64,000 nucleotides of DNA from Chenopodium formosanum (taxonomy: Eukaryota; Streptophyta; Magnoliopsida; Caryophyllales; Amaranthaceae): the NCBI GenBank assembly GCA_024500155.1, contig CM044877.1:22834001-22898000 (forward strand), read 5' to 3'. Positions 33,928-44,551 of the stretch are shown here, piece after piece. A program made the translations under genes and the position numbers. The notes under the pieces are model-generated. The model was not told where the DNA came from, did no database searches, and worked only from the letters and a program-made list of their open reading frames with translations. Each line of letters opens with the position of its first letter. The stretch's first letter is position 1.

Positions 33928-35442
33928 TCAATCTTTCTTCTCTTTCTTTGCTCTCTTCCAATTTTTATTAGTATCCTCTTCATCATCAATGGCTTTAGCT
34001 AGTAGGCATCCTTTAGAGGACCTACATTCAATTTTGGAGTAAATAGTTTCTCTCTTAGCTAGGACTCCATGTTTCTTCTCTACCCAAGCCTTCTTCTCTG
34101 AAGTGTCAGCTTTTCTTTTCCCTTTATCCTTTGTAGAGCTCTTCTTCTTAGGCATCGTAAGTGTTTTGAATTCAAGCTTTTCACCCAAGCGTTCCGTAAC
34201 GGGAATTACCTTGTCACCTAGACGACTCTTCACATCAGTCTTACTCTGATTTTTCTTCATGTCCTTTGAAGGTTTCTTAAGAAGCCATCTCTTCACATCA
34301 TTGGGCAAGGAAGGAGGAACCTTTTGGGTAATCACTTCCCATAAAGGTCTAGTGCTCCAATATGCATCAAATTTTTCTACTTCTTGAGACATAGGGAATT
34401 CATAGGGACGACAAAGATCCCCAGAAGGAATTGTTTGAAGTAGGTCGTACTGTCTTTTTACCCTGCAGGGATAATAAAAAGTCATCTTGGTTAAGCTTAG
34501 AAGACGACAGAAGGGTTGCTTGTTGACACCAATCATCCTCTCTATTTTCCACCAAGGGATGACCCACTTGATGGCACAGTTACAAGAGGCAAATACTTTC
34601 TTCAATTCATGGCGCCCCATCTTAGAGAAGCGTTTCTTTCTTCTCACAAAGCAATTTAGAGTGTATTTTTCAACATTGTCTAGAGGACTAATTAATTCTA
34701 GTCTCTCAATTAGCCACATCTGCAAAAAAACTCAATGCAAATAAATTAATATTACTATACAAAATTATATTTTTTATTTCTGTAATTAAAAATATTATTT
34801 TTCTACTTGTAATAAAATTGGAGAGCCCCGAAAAGGGGCTTTTGGATTTCTCTTCAATTCATCAAGACTAAGCATAGTCTCTCCAACAATTAATGGCATT
34901 GGATTTCTCCTAGATTCAATCTGCTCCAAAACAGTTGATATAATTGCTTGGCCCTCATTAATTCTACCACTAGTGAGAAGATATTGGTTAAGCATGAAAA
35001 AGAGAAAAGCCCTTCTTCTATAAACATGAAATGATTCAGAATTAGGTCTATCAAAGTAATGGCGTGCAAATTCTTTCAAATTAACTATGCTACCATCTAA
35101 AATATTTGTTAGATCTTTGTCTCTTAAATTATAGAAACGCTCAAAATCTTTATAATAATATTCATTTATTCTAGGGATTACTGCAAGATCTAATGCAGGG
35201 AAGCCTAAGATAGCACCGAATTCTTCCGGTAAAGGGCTAATTTCATCACACCCTAGTCTAAAACAATGAGTATCCACATCCCAATATTCTAAGGCGGTAT
35301 GAATGAATTCTAAATCAAGATCTACCCCATTGACACCATAAATACCCCCATATGAAAAAGTCTAATTTTTTTCTCTCCTTGGCAATCAGAGACCGACACC
35401 ATTCGTGGTGAAGTTGGTAAAAATCTTAGTAATTAAAGACAT
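33928..35442 (-). CDS. Antisense gene A of gypsy 1, PMD-like
   Basis: Antisense gene between pol and 3' LTR. The first exon part is open from about 35400 to 34807 and includes HEWC, KERKKLDFF, SYGGIYGVNGVDL, LEYWDVDTHCFRLGCDEI, then LPEEFGAILGFP. Exon 2 (34719-33928) contains MWLIERLELISPL and ends in a Lys/Glu-rich tail (KKKSSTKDKGKRKAD, KRAKKEKKD) that could be a nuclear signal. The exon junction joins PILLQ to MWLIERL, matching the PLLLQ-W-ERF pattern of plant-mobile-domain proteins. A candidate ATG at 35440-35442 is in another frame from the conserved region, so the 5' end has a frame problem or an unseen intron. Function unknown; PMD proteins in plants are linked to silencing (MAIN/MAIL1). 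Pol-proximal antisense ORFs are known in Tat elements. Confidence 0.65.
34720..34806 (-). other. Intron of antisense gene A
   Basis: An 87-bp AT-rich interval with a GTAGAA donor and TTTTTTTGCAG acceptor on the minus strand. Splicing joins two open frames and rebuilds a conserved PMD-type junction; without splicing the frame stops. Confidence 0.7.
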
Positions 35443-35512
35443 GATTATTTTCCAAGAGCTAAGACTATGTTTAATCTACTGAAATTATGAAGAAAATCGG
35501 CAGATTAGGGGG

Positions 35513-35521
35513 CTATTTATA
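35513..35521 (-). promoter_or_regulatory. TATA box of antisense gene A
   Basis: TATAAATAG on the minus strand, identical to the LTR TATA box and about 70 bp before the candidate ATG at 35442. The motif block 35561-35661 lies about 40 bp upstream. Confidence 0.6.
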
Positions 35522-35560
35522 CACAACATCGGCACATTTTCAATCCGAAAAGGATTCGGA

Positions 35561-35661
35561 GTCAGCGCTCACCAGCGCCAAACGCCAGAATCTGGCGCCA
35601 AGCGCCAGCAATAACGTCTGGCCCCAACGCAAAACGCGTGGCGCCATGTGACGCTGACGTG
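35561..35661 (-). promoter_or_regulatory. GGCGCC motif block upstream of antisense gene A
   Basis: Dense CG-rich words: CAGCGCTC, CAGCGCCAAACGCCAG, TCTGGCGCCAAGCGCCAG, AACGCGTGGCGCCATG. The words, including ACGCGTG, are those of the gypsy 1 and gypsy 2 LTR blocks. Confidence 0.6.
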
Positions 35662-36119
35662 TCTTATCAGTGAGCTTTTAAAAATCGCGTTTTTTTGGCT
35701 GATTCAAATCTGAACAATGGCTTTACGATTTTTTTTATCCTTTTTCATACCCTTTTAATTAATTTATTAATTATATATTTTTTTTCTTTTTTGGATTTTT
35801 TTTAGACTGAATTTTAAGTTTTTTGTAAGTGCAATTTTTTATTTTTCATTTTCTTTTTTTGGGGGAGAAAGTCGGATACCCTCCATCAATAATAAAAATG
35901 ACGGAATTTTTGCGCAAAATTTTTAATTTTCACAATTCATCGCACACACAAATATGCACATAAAAATGTAAAATAAATGCTAAATAACCTCATAGTAATA
36001 TGTATATACAAATATGTCTAATAAATGAGTCAATTAGGAAAAGTTCTATACAAATAAAAAATAAAAAAACACAGGTATAAACTACGGCGCTGGAGGACGC
36101 AGATGATGAGAGACACCCA
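35662..36119. other. AT-rich spacer between antisense genes
   Basis: Non-coding. Contains GGGGGAGAAAGTCGGATACC and a TGACGGAATTTTTG segment near 35860-35915 that are conserved in reverse in gypsy 2 (47610-47670), showing shared ancestry of the two elements outside the coding region. Confidence 0.55.
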
Positions 36120-38926
36120 TCATGTCATAGAACTGCGCAGTACGAGGATAATCTCTCCACCAGCTCCAGCTCCAATCTCCTTGGGAGGTGGAAAACTCAG
36201 CACAGGTCCCGTCGACCCAAGATCGCCCTGAGGCTGAGGCTGCGGAGGCTGATGCAATGACGAGCCGACCTCGTACATCCCACCACCTCTAGGAGCCGAG
36301 GTAGCCTCTCCCTGGCCTACCGGCTCAGCACGTGCGCCCTCAGATGAAGAGCCCGAGCCCTCCATCGCTTCGGTCCGAGCAACCTCAGAACGACGTCTCT
36401 GATCGCCAGAGCCAGTACGAAGACGTCTCGAGCTAGACCTCGTCGGGTCTCTCCAGACCTTAGGTCTCGTCCGGGTACGAGAAGGAATGGGCTGACCCTG
36501 CAAGAAGAAACCAAGTCAGAAAGAATCAAAATAGAAGCAATAATGCAGAAATAAGAAGGAAGGCTACCTCCTGGACAGCGTCGTCGCGACGACACGTGGC
36601 CACATTCCTCATTCGAACGAGCTGGCTTCGGAAGGCGTCTATACACCGTGACCACCTCGCGTGAGAACTATCAAAAGAAATAAAGTCAGTAACAAATGCA
36701 TAACATATATGAACAAATTGCAAATAAATAAGCTTACCCGAAAGTGGTGGCGAGGAATCGACCGCCCCACGAAGCGCTGTTCCTCAGGAGCCGGAGGAAT
36801 CATCTCCTTGATAGGCCTGTATGTCCCCTTGTAATGGATAGACATACGAGGTGGCACGAACTTAGTAGGCCTCGGCCTGACAAAAGCAAATCAAAGTTAG
36901 TAAAATATCACTTGGGGGCTACTTAGAAAAAGGTAAAATATGAAAATCATACCACGACCTCCTCAGACAGAACAGGGGTCGGAGCTAACAGCGGCACCAG
37001 CTCCTCCTCATAGCACTGCCCAGGGATCGCATGAGATCGCCAAGGGGTGACAACCCTCTCCGACATGCTCACCAGCCTCGCGTCATTGAACATATGACGC
37101 GGCGGAGGTGCAGGAACGACGAAAGTATCCAAGGTATGCTGAATAACAACTCTCTCTCCAAGGTACGCAACCACTCCATACGTCCCTAAGAAGTAGCGAC
37201 GCTCAGCGGTGTACTGCGTAGCTAACCCAGGGACAACCAAGTCGTTCCATGGCCGGTGCTGCACATCAGGCTCCTGCAAAGAATGCCTATGAGATAAGAA
37301 TCTACAAAAGATAGTACAAAAGTGTTTAACTAGGCAAAGAACCATACAAAGAGGATTTGATCTCGAACATAAGCGGTAGACATCCGAACATGGCGGCCTC
37401 CCCAACAAGCGCTCAATGGAATCCCGCGTGGTGATGGTCTCACCGGCGTAAACGTCCCTGACAGGAAGATAAGCGCAAAGATGCGCACCCGCTGCTCTCG
37501 AGTGGTCGCATCATCCTTAAAATCCGTCGTTAGAGTTGATCGGCGAATACCCTTAGCACTAAACTGAGTTAACTCTACCTCAGGAGCCGGAGGAATCATC
37601 TCCTTGATAGGCCTGTATGTCCCCTTGTAATGGATAGACATACGAGGTGGCACGAACTTAGTAGGCCCCGGCCTGACAAAAGCAAATCAAAGTTAGTAAA
37701 ATATCACTTGGGGGCTACTTAGAAAAAGGTAAAATATGAAAATCATACCACGACCTCCTCAGACAGAACAGGGGTCGGAGCTAACAGTGGCACCAGCTCC
37801 TCCTCATAGCACTGCCCAGGGATCGCATGAGATCGCCAAGGGGTGACAACCCTCTCCGACATGCTCACCAGCCTCGCGTCATTGAACATATGACGCGGCG
37901 GAGGTGCAGGAACGACGAAAGTATCCGAGGTATGCTGAATAACAACTCTCTCTCCAAGGTACGCAACCACTCCATACGTCCCTAAGAAGTAGCGACGCTC
38001 AGCGGTGTACTGCGTAGCTAACCCAGGGACAACCAAGTCGTTCCATGGCCGGTGCTGCACATCAGGCTCCTGCAAAGAATTCCTATGAGATAAGAATCTA
38101 CAAAAGATAGTACGAAAGTGTTTAACTAGGCAAAGAACCATACAAAGAGGATTTGATCTCGAACATAAGCGGTAGACATCCGAACATGGCGGCCTCCCCA
38201 ACAAGCGCTCACTGGAATCCCGCGTGGCGATGGTCTCACCGGCGTAAACGTCCCTGACAGGAAGATAAGCGCAAAGATGCGCACCCGCTGCTCTCGGGTG
38301 GTCGCATCATCCTTAAAATCCGTCGTTAGAGTTGATCTGCGAATACCCTTAGCACTAAACTGAGTTAACTCTACCTCAGCACGAGTCCGAACAACAATCG
38401 GACCCAACAGCTCCTCAACCTCAGGAGAGAAGACGTTGATATTGCTGTCAAAAGACAGCGTAGTAGAACTAAATTCCAGTCCCGTAATGAGACTGAAGTC
38501 GGTCGAAGTGACCATCATCTCACCCTAAGGAAAGTGGAAAGTGTTGGTGGTGTCCCAGAAGAACTCCACCGGGGCGCGAGCCACGCGGTGACCCCTGTCA
38601 GAAGCAATCATGGCCTCCGCGTCCTCGAACAGCGTAGTCAGCCCACAAGACTCCCTGAGAAGTCTCATATCTCCGTCGACGCTGATGTGCATCCTATATA
38701 GGTCGCCCAGAGTATCATTGCCCGAGCCATGGCAACGCGTCCTACCAGAAGTAATCCCACGCCGCACGCTCTCAGAAATGTGGTGGACGGGGAAGAAATA
38801 CAAAGTCCGCTCATCCCACTCCGGAAGGGGATCGAGAGAAGTGGATCGGTCGGCGTCCTCCTCTACGGGCTCATGCTCCCGTTGTGTGTCTCGGGAATGT
38901 GAACCCGAACCTCGCTGTCTAGCCAT
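36120..38926 (-). pseudogene. Antisense gene B of gypsy 1, PMD-like, internally duplicated
   Basis: Multi-exon antisense gene with a TAG in its first exon. Exon 1 (38926-38144) starts MARQRGSGSHSRDTQREHEP and contains EFFWDTTNTFHFP, then the stop (38522-38524), then GEMMVTSTDFSLITGLEF in the same frame. FHFP-GE(M)-T-DF--LTGL resembles the plant mobile domain. Likely exons follow at 38069-37749, 37672-37348 (chimeric across the duplication junction), 37273-36953, 36876-36738, 36667-36568 and 36497-36120, with GT/AG borders such as TTTGCAG|GAGCC. The tail is Arg/Ser/Pro-rich (PSRTRTRPKVWRDPTRSSSR, HQPPQPQPQGD) and ends at TGA 36120-36122. Function unknown; codon use is more GC-rich than the surroundings. 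Confidence 0.6.
36782..38379 (-). repeat. 796-bp tandem duplication within antisense gene B
   Basis: Two adjacent, nearly identical copies (36782-37577 and 37578-38373) with the same hexamer CCTCAG at both edges and the junction (36782, 37578, 38374). Positions offset by exactly 796 match throughout, with only scattered single-base differences. Each copy holds the end of exon 1, exon 2, an intron and most of exon 3. The junction keeps the reading frame open (PPAPEVELTQF). Confidence 0.93.
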
Positions 38927-38934
38927 ACTTCATT

Positions 38935-39398
38935 GTGCAAAATCAACACAAATTAAGGTTCTATAGTATCTAAGGTTCGCCTAGCCGCATGATACTATGT
39001 TCGCAAAAAACAGAGTGCGTAGTACTAAAATAGAGCACAATTTCAAAATGAGCATATACGGTATTTTTCAAGCATTCAAACAATTTCTTGCAATACTATG
39101 GTAATTATTGTGACAAATTAGACAAGAATTGCTACCAAAAACATCAAGAACAAGCCACATTGTCTTCCCGACCTTAAAAGGTCCAACAATGGTGATTTGT
39201 TTGTTTCATCACCAAATTGAGTCAAACAACTCTCAAATTACTCCCAAAGGCAATATATAAACATAAACAAGCAATTTCATGGCATAAAATTTGATAAAGA
39301 AAGCAAATTAAGCAATTTAAGTTTCGAATTTTAAAGAAATTTGTAAACAAACATGTGCAAAATTCATCAAAATCGGAGTGAGTTTGAAGAAAACTTAC
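38935..39398 (-). other. Probable 5'-UTR intron of antisense gene B
   Basis: A good donor (CTAT|GTAAGTTTTC, minus strand, GT at 39397-39398) follows a short CT-rich leader. An acceptor is plausible just before the ATG at 38926 (AATGAAG). AT-rich sequence between. The acceptor choice is uncertain by a few bases. Confidence 0.45.
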
Positions 39399-39547
39399 AT
39401 AGATCAGGAAAGTAGATGAAAAAAGCTTCGATTTGCAACAAATTTGAGCGAATTTGGTTGAGAAACGAGCAAGAACGACCAAGACGAAGTTCCGCGGAGA
39501 TTTTCAAAGAGTAAGAGCAGCAGCAGCGAAAAAGATGAAGAAAAGGG

Positions 39548-39645
39548 ATATATACGAAAATCCCGACTCTAGCGCCAAACGACAGCTTTGGCGCCAGTCG
39601 CTGGAGTTTAGCGCCTGGCGCTAGAGCCAAAATTATGGCGCCAGC
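39548..39645 (-). promoter_or_regulatory. Motif block and TATA-like box of antisense gene B
   Basis: On the minus strand a GGCGCC/GGCGCTA block (39567-39645: CTGGCGCCATAATTTTGG, CTCTAGCGCCAGGCGC, CTGGCGCCAAAGC) is followed about 13 bp later by TATATATCCC (39545-39554). A CT-rich leader and the intron donor come next. The layout matches the LTR and antisense gene A promoters. Confidence 0.55.
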
Positions 39646-39849
39646 AATATTTTAGTGGCGACAGAACGCTCAGCTGCTCAGAACAGTTATTTCGACCTCA
39701 TACAACAATTTTGGTTTCCTTGGTATGCCAATTAGCCCCTCTAAGAAATTTGACATGATTTAGTAATCGGTTTGATTACAATTGCATAAAGTGATCGACC
39801 TGATGAATGATCGTCTCACTTTGCTTAAAGCGCTTAAGCATTGGCTCAT

Positions 39850-39972
39850 CGTAGGCACCGACGTAATGGTTTATAAACAGTAAAGGCACCGACGTAATGG
39901 TTCATACAGGAAAGACACCGACATACTGGTTCACAATTCACAAGCAGCAAAAGCGCCGACGTACAGGATAGA
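39850..39972 (+). repeat. Short tandem array in gypsy 1 3' region
   Basis: Three to four imperfect units of about 36 bp, each with GGCACCGACGTAATGGTT or a variant (ACACCGACATACTGGTTCAC). Confidence 0.75.
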
Positions 39973-40024
39973 AAAATCAAAAGATCGACAGGCGTTGGTC
40001 TTAGGTAATTTTCCTCGGAATATT

Positions 40025-40350
40025 ATCGAAAAAAATGAGGATAACTTCAAGCGAGGATATCCTCGACAGCATTCCCTAGCTTGCGGAGAGTTGTCACAAA
40101 CAACCGGAGGTGATTTCAGGCGAAGTTATCTTCGATCGTGTTCCCTGGCTTGCGGAAGATGGTCACAATGTGCTAGAAGGTTGTTTCAAGCGAAGCAATC
40201 TTTGATGGGGTTCTCTAGCTTGCAGAAGTCTATCACGGCGGAATTGGAGGCAGTTACAAGCGTAGCAGTCTTCAGGCGGTATTCTCTAGCTTATAGAAGA
40301 TCGTCGGAACAAACAGCAGGATGGCATTCCTTAGCTTGTGGAAGGTTAAT
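40025..40350 (+). repeat. Tandem array, about 75-bp unit, gypsy 1 3' region
   Basis: Four to five diverged units, each with TTCAAGCGA(A/G)G, a TCTTCGAT-like stretch, a (C/T)TCTAGCTTGC or CCTAGCTTGC block and a GTCACAA/AACAACC segment. Tandem repeats in the 3' untranslated region are a known trait of Tat-lineage elements. The run gives a 150-codon open frame (39995-40447) that I do not consider a gene. Confidence 0.8.
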
Positions 40351-40577
40351 ACAACAACAGCAATGCAACAACAACAAATCGGTTACCTTCAGAGACGTGT
40401 ACTCGACGGTGCAAGATACGCATTTCTTAACTCTTTTATCTGTTTAACTAATGCTAGTTTTGCAGGTATCGACATTACAAGAGTAATTTAGGATCAAAGA
40501 ACGTTCTAAATAATTCTCCGTCCCTATCGATACTTAGACTTTTGTTTTCAAAACTTGCGTTTCTCCAAACTCAGTCA

Positions 40578-40590
40578 AAGTGGGGGCTTC
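40578..40590 (+). other. Gypsy 1 polypurine tract
   Basis: AAAGTGGGGGCTTC-type sequence (purine run plus CTTC) directly before the 3' LTR; primes plus-strand DNA synthesis. The complement is conserved in gypsy 2 at 46776-46788. Confidence 0.7.
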
Positions 40591-42473
40591 TATAGACACC
40601 TATTTGTGTCTCCCCAAAACAAAACTCGGTGATGAGTACCTTTCACATCGAATCATAATCGAATGAAGTGAAAGTGTGGAAAGTTTAGTGTTGCGGTTAA
40701 TTTTTTTTCTTTCTCACTATTTTTGAAAACCTATTTTAAGAAAACATTTGGTCCATAGCAAGGGTCCAATAATAGAATAGTTGGATGTGTTTGAAAAGAG
40801 CTTTCCAACGATATATTATAAGCCCAATTCCGATGAATAATGAGGAAGTTATGGCAAAATTACTAAACTGGGCCCGGTTTGATATTTATGTGCGGCCTAA
40901 TGATCTATAGGAGGGCTAAATATTGATTTATCATTCCTAATTCAATTAGAATTGATTTTAGTCTTCTAGAAGGTTCTTTTCATTCCTAATTTAATTAGCA
41001 TTGATGAATTGACTTTGGTTGACTTTTTAGAGTTTTAATCAGAATAAAAAAGTGTTTTTAAGGAAAATACGATTCTGCCCTTCTGTACGGCTAAATTTTA
41101 TCAAAATTAAGAAAACGCGTGAAATTGGTTTCTAGTGCCTGACGACAAGATTAGCGCCTGGCGCTAATACTTGGCGTTTGGCGCTAGCCTTTGAGCCTGG
41201 CGCTAATGTCTGGCGTCTGGTGCTAAGTCGTTTTATTTTCTTCGAAACTCTGATTCGTTTTTCTATCCATCCGGCTAATTTTCTCTATAAATAGCCTCCT
41301 AAAACCTCCATTTTCCATCATGAAATATTATCAACAACTATTAATTTTCTTATTCTCTCTTGATATATTCTGTCTCTAGCTTTTTGCATACAAAATTCCG
41401 CATTCACAAGATCTAGAAACACCTAGCCAAGTTCAAAGTTGCCTTCGCCCTAGACGTGAAAGGTTTTAATTTCTGAGGATTTGGTCCCAAATCTCTATTT
41501 CAATTATTTAATTTAATTGTTTGATTTTATATTTTCCTTGAAGTTACTAACGTGTGTATTTTGTTATTAGAAAGAGGTACGGGGCATCCAAGTAAGAGTT
41601 TTAATTGATTTATTGATATTTTGATATAGAAATCATGCTTAGGGCGTTTCGATCTTCCTAGTATCATGTTAGGGCGTTTTGATCTTCCTAGTATCATGTT
41701 TAGGGTAACAATTATAATTTCTAATATCAAATATGACAATTGTGATTTTATGATGCTTCCTATATTCTTTTCTAATATTCATGTTAGTATCATGTTAGGG
41801 CTATATATTTAATCTTTGATGTTTAGTGACATGCAAGGGTTTGTTATTAATCTTGTTAGTATCATGCCTACGATCTTGCTATTAATATTATTATGCTTTA
41901 TTATGATCATGATTATTATTATTATAATTATTGTTTTAATTATTATTATGTTGCTTGATATTTATTGTTATTGCTTGATCACACCTTTTATGCATGTTTA
42001 AAGGGAATTGGTACTTGTAATCACGCTTAATAAGATAATTAATAATCTTGTTTAGGGTCAATTTGATTATAATTCAAGTGATCTCCAATAATAGTTTTAT
42101 TTGTGCATTAATATTCAACCAACATAGATAAACAGGTTTAGGTTTAATCCTATTTATTGCATGCTAGTCAGAAAGCGCACATGAATACGATCAGAATAAA
42201 GTAGATGCCTATTATTAGGGCAGGTTCAATCTCTTTTAGGTTGGATTTGTACCTTCATCCCTGAACTACCAGTCATGGTTCCAGACCTATTGGAGTTAAC
42301 GATCTCCTGGATCGTTAAGGGGTGTAACCTTCACCTCGTGAACGGTTTACAAGTTCCTAAAACTTGTTGGCGACACTTTTTCTCTATCTTCCTACCCTTT
42401 GGACACCACCGTACTTTACTGTATGATCACAGTGGGGTTCAAGTTTGGGGTAATGCTTGAAATATTCCCTACA
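40591..42473 (+). repeat. Gypsy 1 3' LTR
   Basis: Starts TATAGACACC, ends ATTCCCTACA, followed by CCTCT. An uninterrupted 1,883-bp copy with the TATA box at 41286-41294 and motif block 41114-41230. Confidence 0.9.
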
Positions 42474-42478
42474 CCTCT

Positions 42479-44206
42479 ACTTTTTTTTCTTTTATTCTTG
42501 TGTGCTTTCTGACTAACATACAATCAATATATTATTCCTAAACCTGTTTTGTCTATATTGGTTGAAATAATGCACAAATAAATATATTATTGGTGATCAC
42601 TTGAATTTAAGTCATATTAGCCTAAATAAAATTATTCATTATCTTATTAAGCGTGATTTCAAGTACAAATTCCCTTTAATCCTGCAAGAGATGGCGTGAT
42701 CAAGCAATAACAATAATTTCAAGCAACATATTAATTATTATCATAACAAATCATCATCATCATAACGATATTCTCATCAAAGCATAATATTATTAGCAAG
42801 ATCCTAGGCATGATACTAAAAAGATTAATGACAAATCCTAGCATGTCAATAAGCAATAAAGGTTAAAGGTTAAAGCTTTATCCCTAACATGATAGAAGAA
42901 ATAAGAAGAAATTTAAAAATGATACTAGAAAGCATTAAATAACATCCTAACATGATACTAGGAATTAAAATAATATCAACATGCTTTCTAAAGATATATC
43001 AATGAAATTACTCACTTTGGTACCTCGTATATTTTTCTATCAAATCAATACATACGTTAGTTACTTCAATGAAAATATTAAATCAAACAATTAATTTAAA
43101 TAATTGAAATAGGGATTTAATTTGGACCAAACCCTCAGAAATTATCAACCTTTCACATCTAGGGCTTGGTTAGGTGGGTCTAAGACTCGTGATTGCGGTA
43201 TTGTGATTTGAAATGGCTAGACTTAGAAATCAAGAGAGAGAAAGAAAGAATAAGCTTCTAACTTAAAGTGAGAATAGAAAGATGATTGTTCATGGTTTGT
43301 TAGTTATTGTTGATGATTAAAAACGGAGGAAAAAGACCCAATTTATAGAGAAAAACAACCTTAAACGATAAAATAGAGTCAAAATTTGACTTGGAGTAAA
43401 ACTGGTTCTGTCGCGACGCGACATCCTTCATCGCGAAGCGATAGACTTACTCGCGACGCGACAGAGCCATCGCCACGCGATAGACTTCATCTTAACGCAA
43501 CAGACTACACCGCGATGCGGCAGACTTCATCGCGATGTGGACTTCATCGCGACGCGACAGCGCCATCGTGACGTGATGCTCCTTATCATGACGTGATGGA
43601 TGTTGTATGATAAAATTTGTACGGAGTCCTTCCAATTGAATTTGGCTAAGTAGAGTCCCTACTTATCTATTATTAAATCAAATTTAATCCTTTAAAACAC
43701 TTATTTAATTCTAACTAAAATTCTTTATCTTTTCAAAATCAAATAAAATATAATTATTAATCCTAATCTCTTTAGAACTTAAAATAACCTTCTAGATTAT
43801 TAAAAAGATTGAAGTAAATTATAATGAATTTAGGAATAATAATTGATGGACCCTCCACTTGATAATTGGGTTGCCCATCAAACTCATTTAAGATCGAATT
43901 TATTATTTTTGCCATAATTTCCTCATTTTTCATGGCAATTGGGCTTATAATATATCGTTGAAAAGCTCCTATAGAGCCCCATCCAATTACACTATTATTA
44001 GACCCATATCATGGACTAAAATAAACTTGACATTTTCATAAACAAGGTACGAAAAGAAATATTTTGAAAAACAGAAAGAAGTATGTTTTAAAAAAAACAA
44101 GTGCATCACGAAACTCATTCACATTTCACCTCCTTCGATAATCAATGACGTGAAAGATATTCATCACTGGGTTTGAATTTTGGGTAGACTCAATCAGGTG
44201 TATACA
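42479..44206 (-). mobile_element. Old gypsy solo LTR, right part
   Basis: Resumes the LTR cut at 22821: sequence from 42479 aligns with gypsy 2 LTR sequence from about 44819 (TACTTTATTCTTCT type). It ends CAGGTGTATACA. About 2.0 kb with the left part. Clearly more diverged than gypsy 1 and gypsy 2 LTRs. It contains a TATAAAT box on the minus strand (43341-43347) preceded by its own CG-rich block (43405-43595). Confidence 0.8.
43405..43595 (-). promoter_or_regulatory. TCGCGACGCGA motif block of old solo LTR
   Basis: Repeated words TCGCGACGCGAC, ATCGCGAAGCGATAGAC, ATCGCGATGCG, CATCGTGACGTGATG at about 15-20-bp spacing. The block lies about 58 bp upstream (minus strand) of TATAAAT. Confidence 0.6.
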
Positions 44207-44546
44207 AAATGTGATTTGATTATTTGGATATGCAATTTAATTTATTTTTTTTAATTAATTGCTTGGTTTTTTCTTTTGGTTGAAATCCAACATTGATAGT
44301 TTTCTTTTGGGTTGGTGATCCTAACTCTATAATTACCCAACTAGTTTTTTAGGATTTGTAAGAAAAAGAGTTGGACAATAAGAGATCTCCACCTAATTGT
44401 GAGAAAAACTTGAATACGTGTAGCCACTATTCTTGACCATTTGGGCATGAGGGTGGATATCATTGGAGGGAGAGCGACTGTGATTCTTACTTTATAGCCA
44501 AGGTGTCCAAGGTTCGTATTTGTATAGCAGCCAATCACGCTTCAAG
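44207..44546. other. AT-rich sequence between gypsy elements
   Basis: Begins with AAATG (aged target copy of the old solo LTR). Weak similarity to the reverse complement of the copia 1 LTR start suggests it continues the LTR fragment 21885-22551, but I cannot confirm this. No gene seen. Confidence 0.4.
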
Positions 44547-44551
44547 GGTAT

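Larger units (their letters stand above)
22822..42473 (+). mobile_element. Gypsy 1: Tat-lineage Ty3/gypsy element
   Basis: A 19.65-kb element with perfect CCTCT duplications (22817-22821 and 42474-42478) inside an older related LTR. LTRs start TATAGA(A/C)ACC and end CCCTACA. Order: 5' LTR, tRNA-Arg-type primer site, gag, aspartic protease, RT, RNase H, archaeal-type RNase H, integrase, two antisense multi-exon genes, two tandem-repeat arrays, polypurine tract, 3' LTR. The second RNase H and the antisense genes between pol and the 3' LTR are known traits of Tat-lineage elements (Tat, Grande, Retand, Ogre). The sense genes carry several stops. The two LTRs differ by a few percent by eye plus one indel, so the insertion is not very recent. 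Confidence 0.9.

Noticed and set aside
39995..40447. 150-codon plus-strand frame in gypsy 1
   Set aside because: Translation of the roughly 75-bp tandem array in the 3' untranslated region; its repeating LACG pattern follows the DNA units.
41816..42460. Short frames duplicated at 24029-24211 and 25973-26158
   Set aside because: They recur because both lie in the two LTRs of gypsy 1; no gene is implied.
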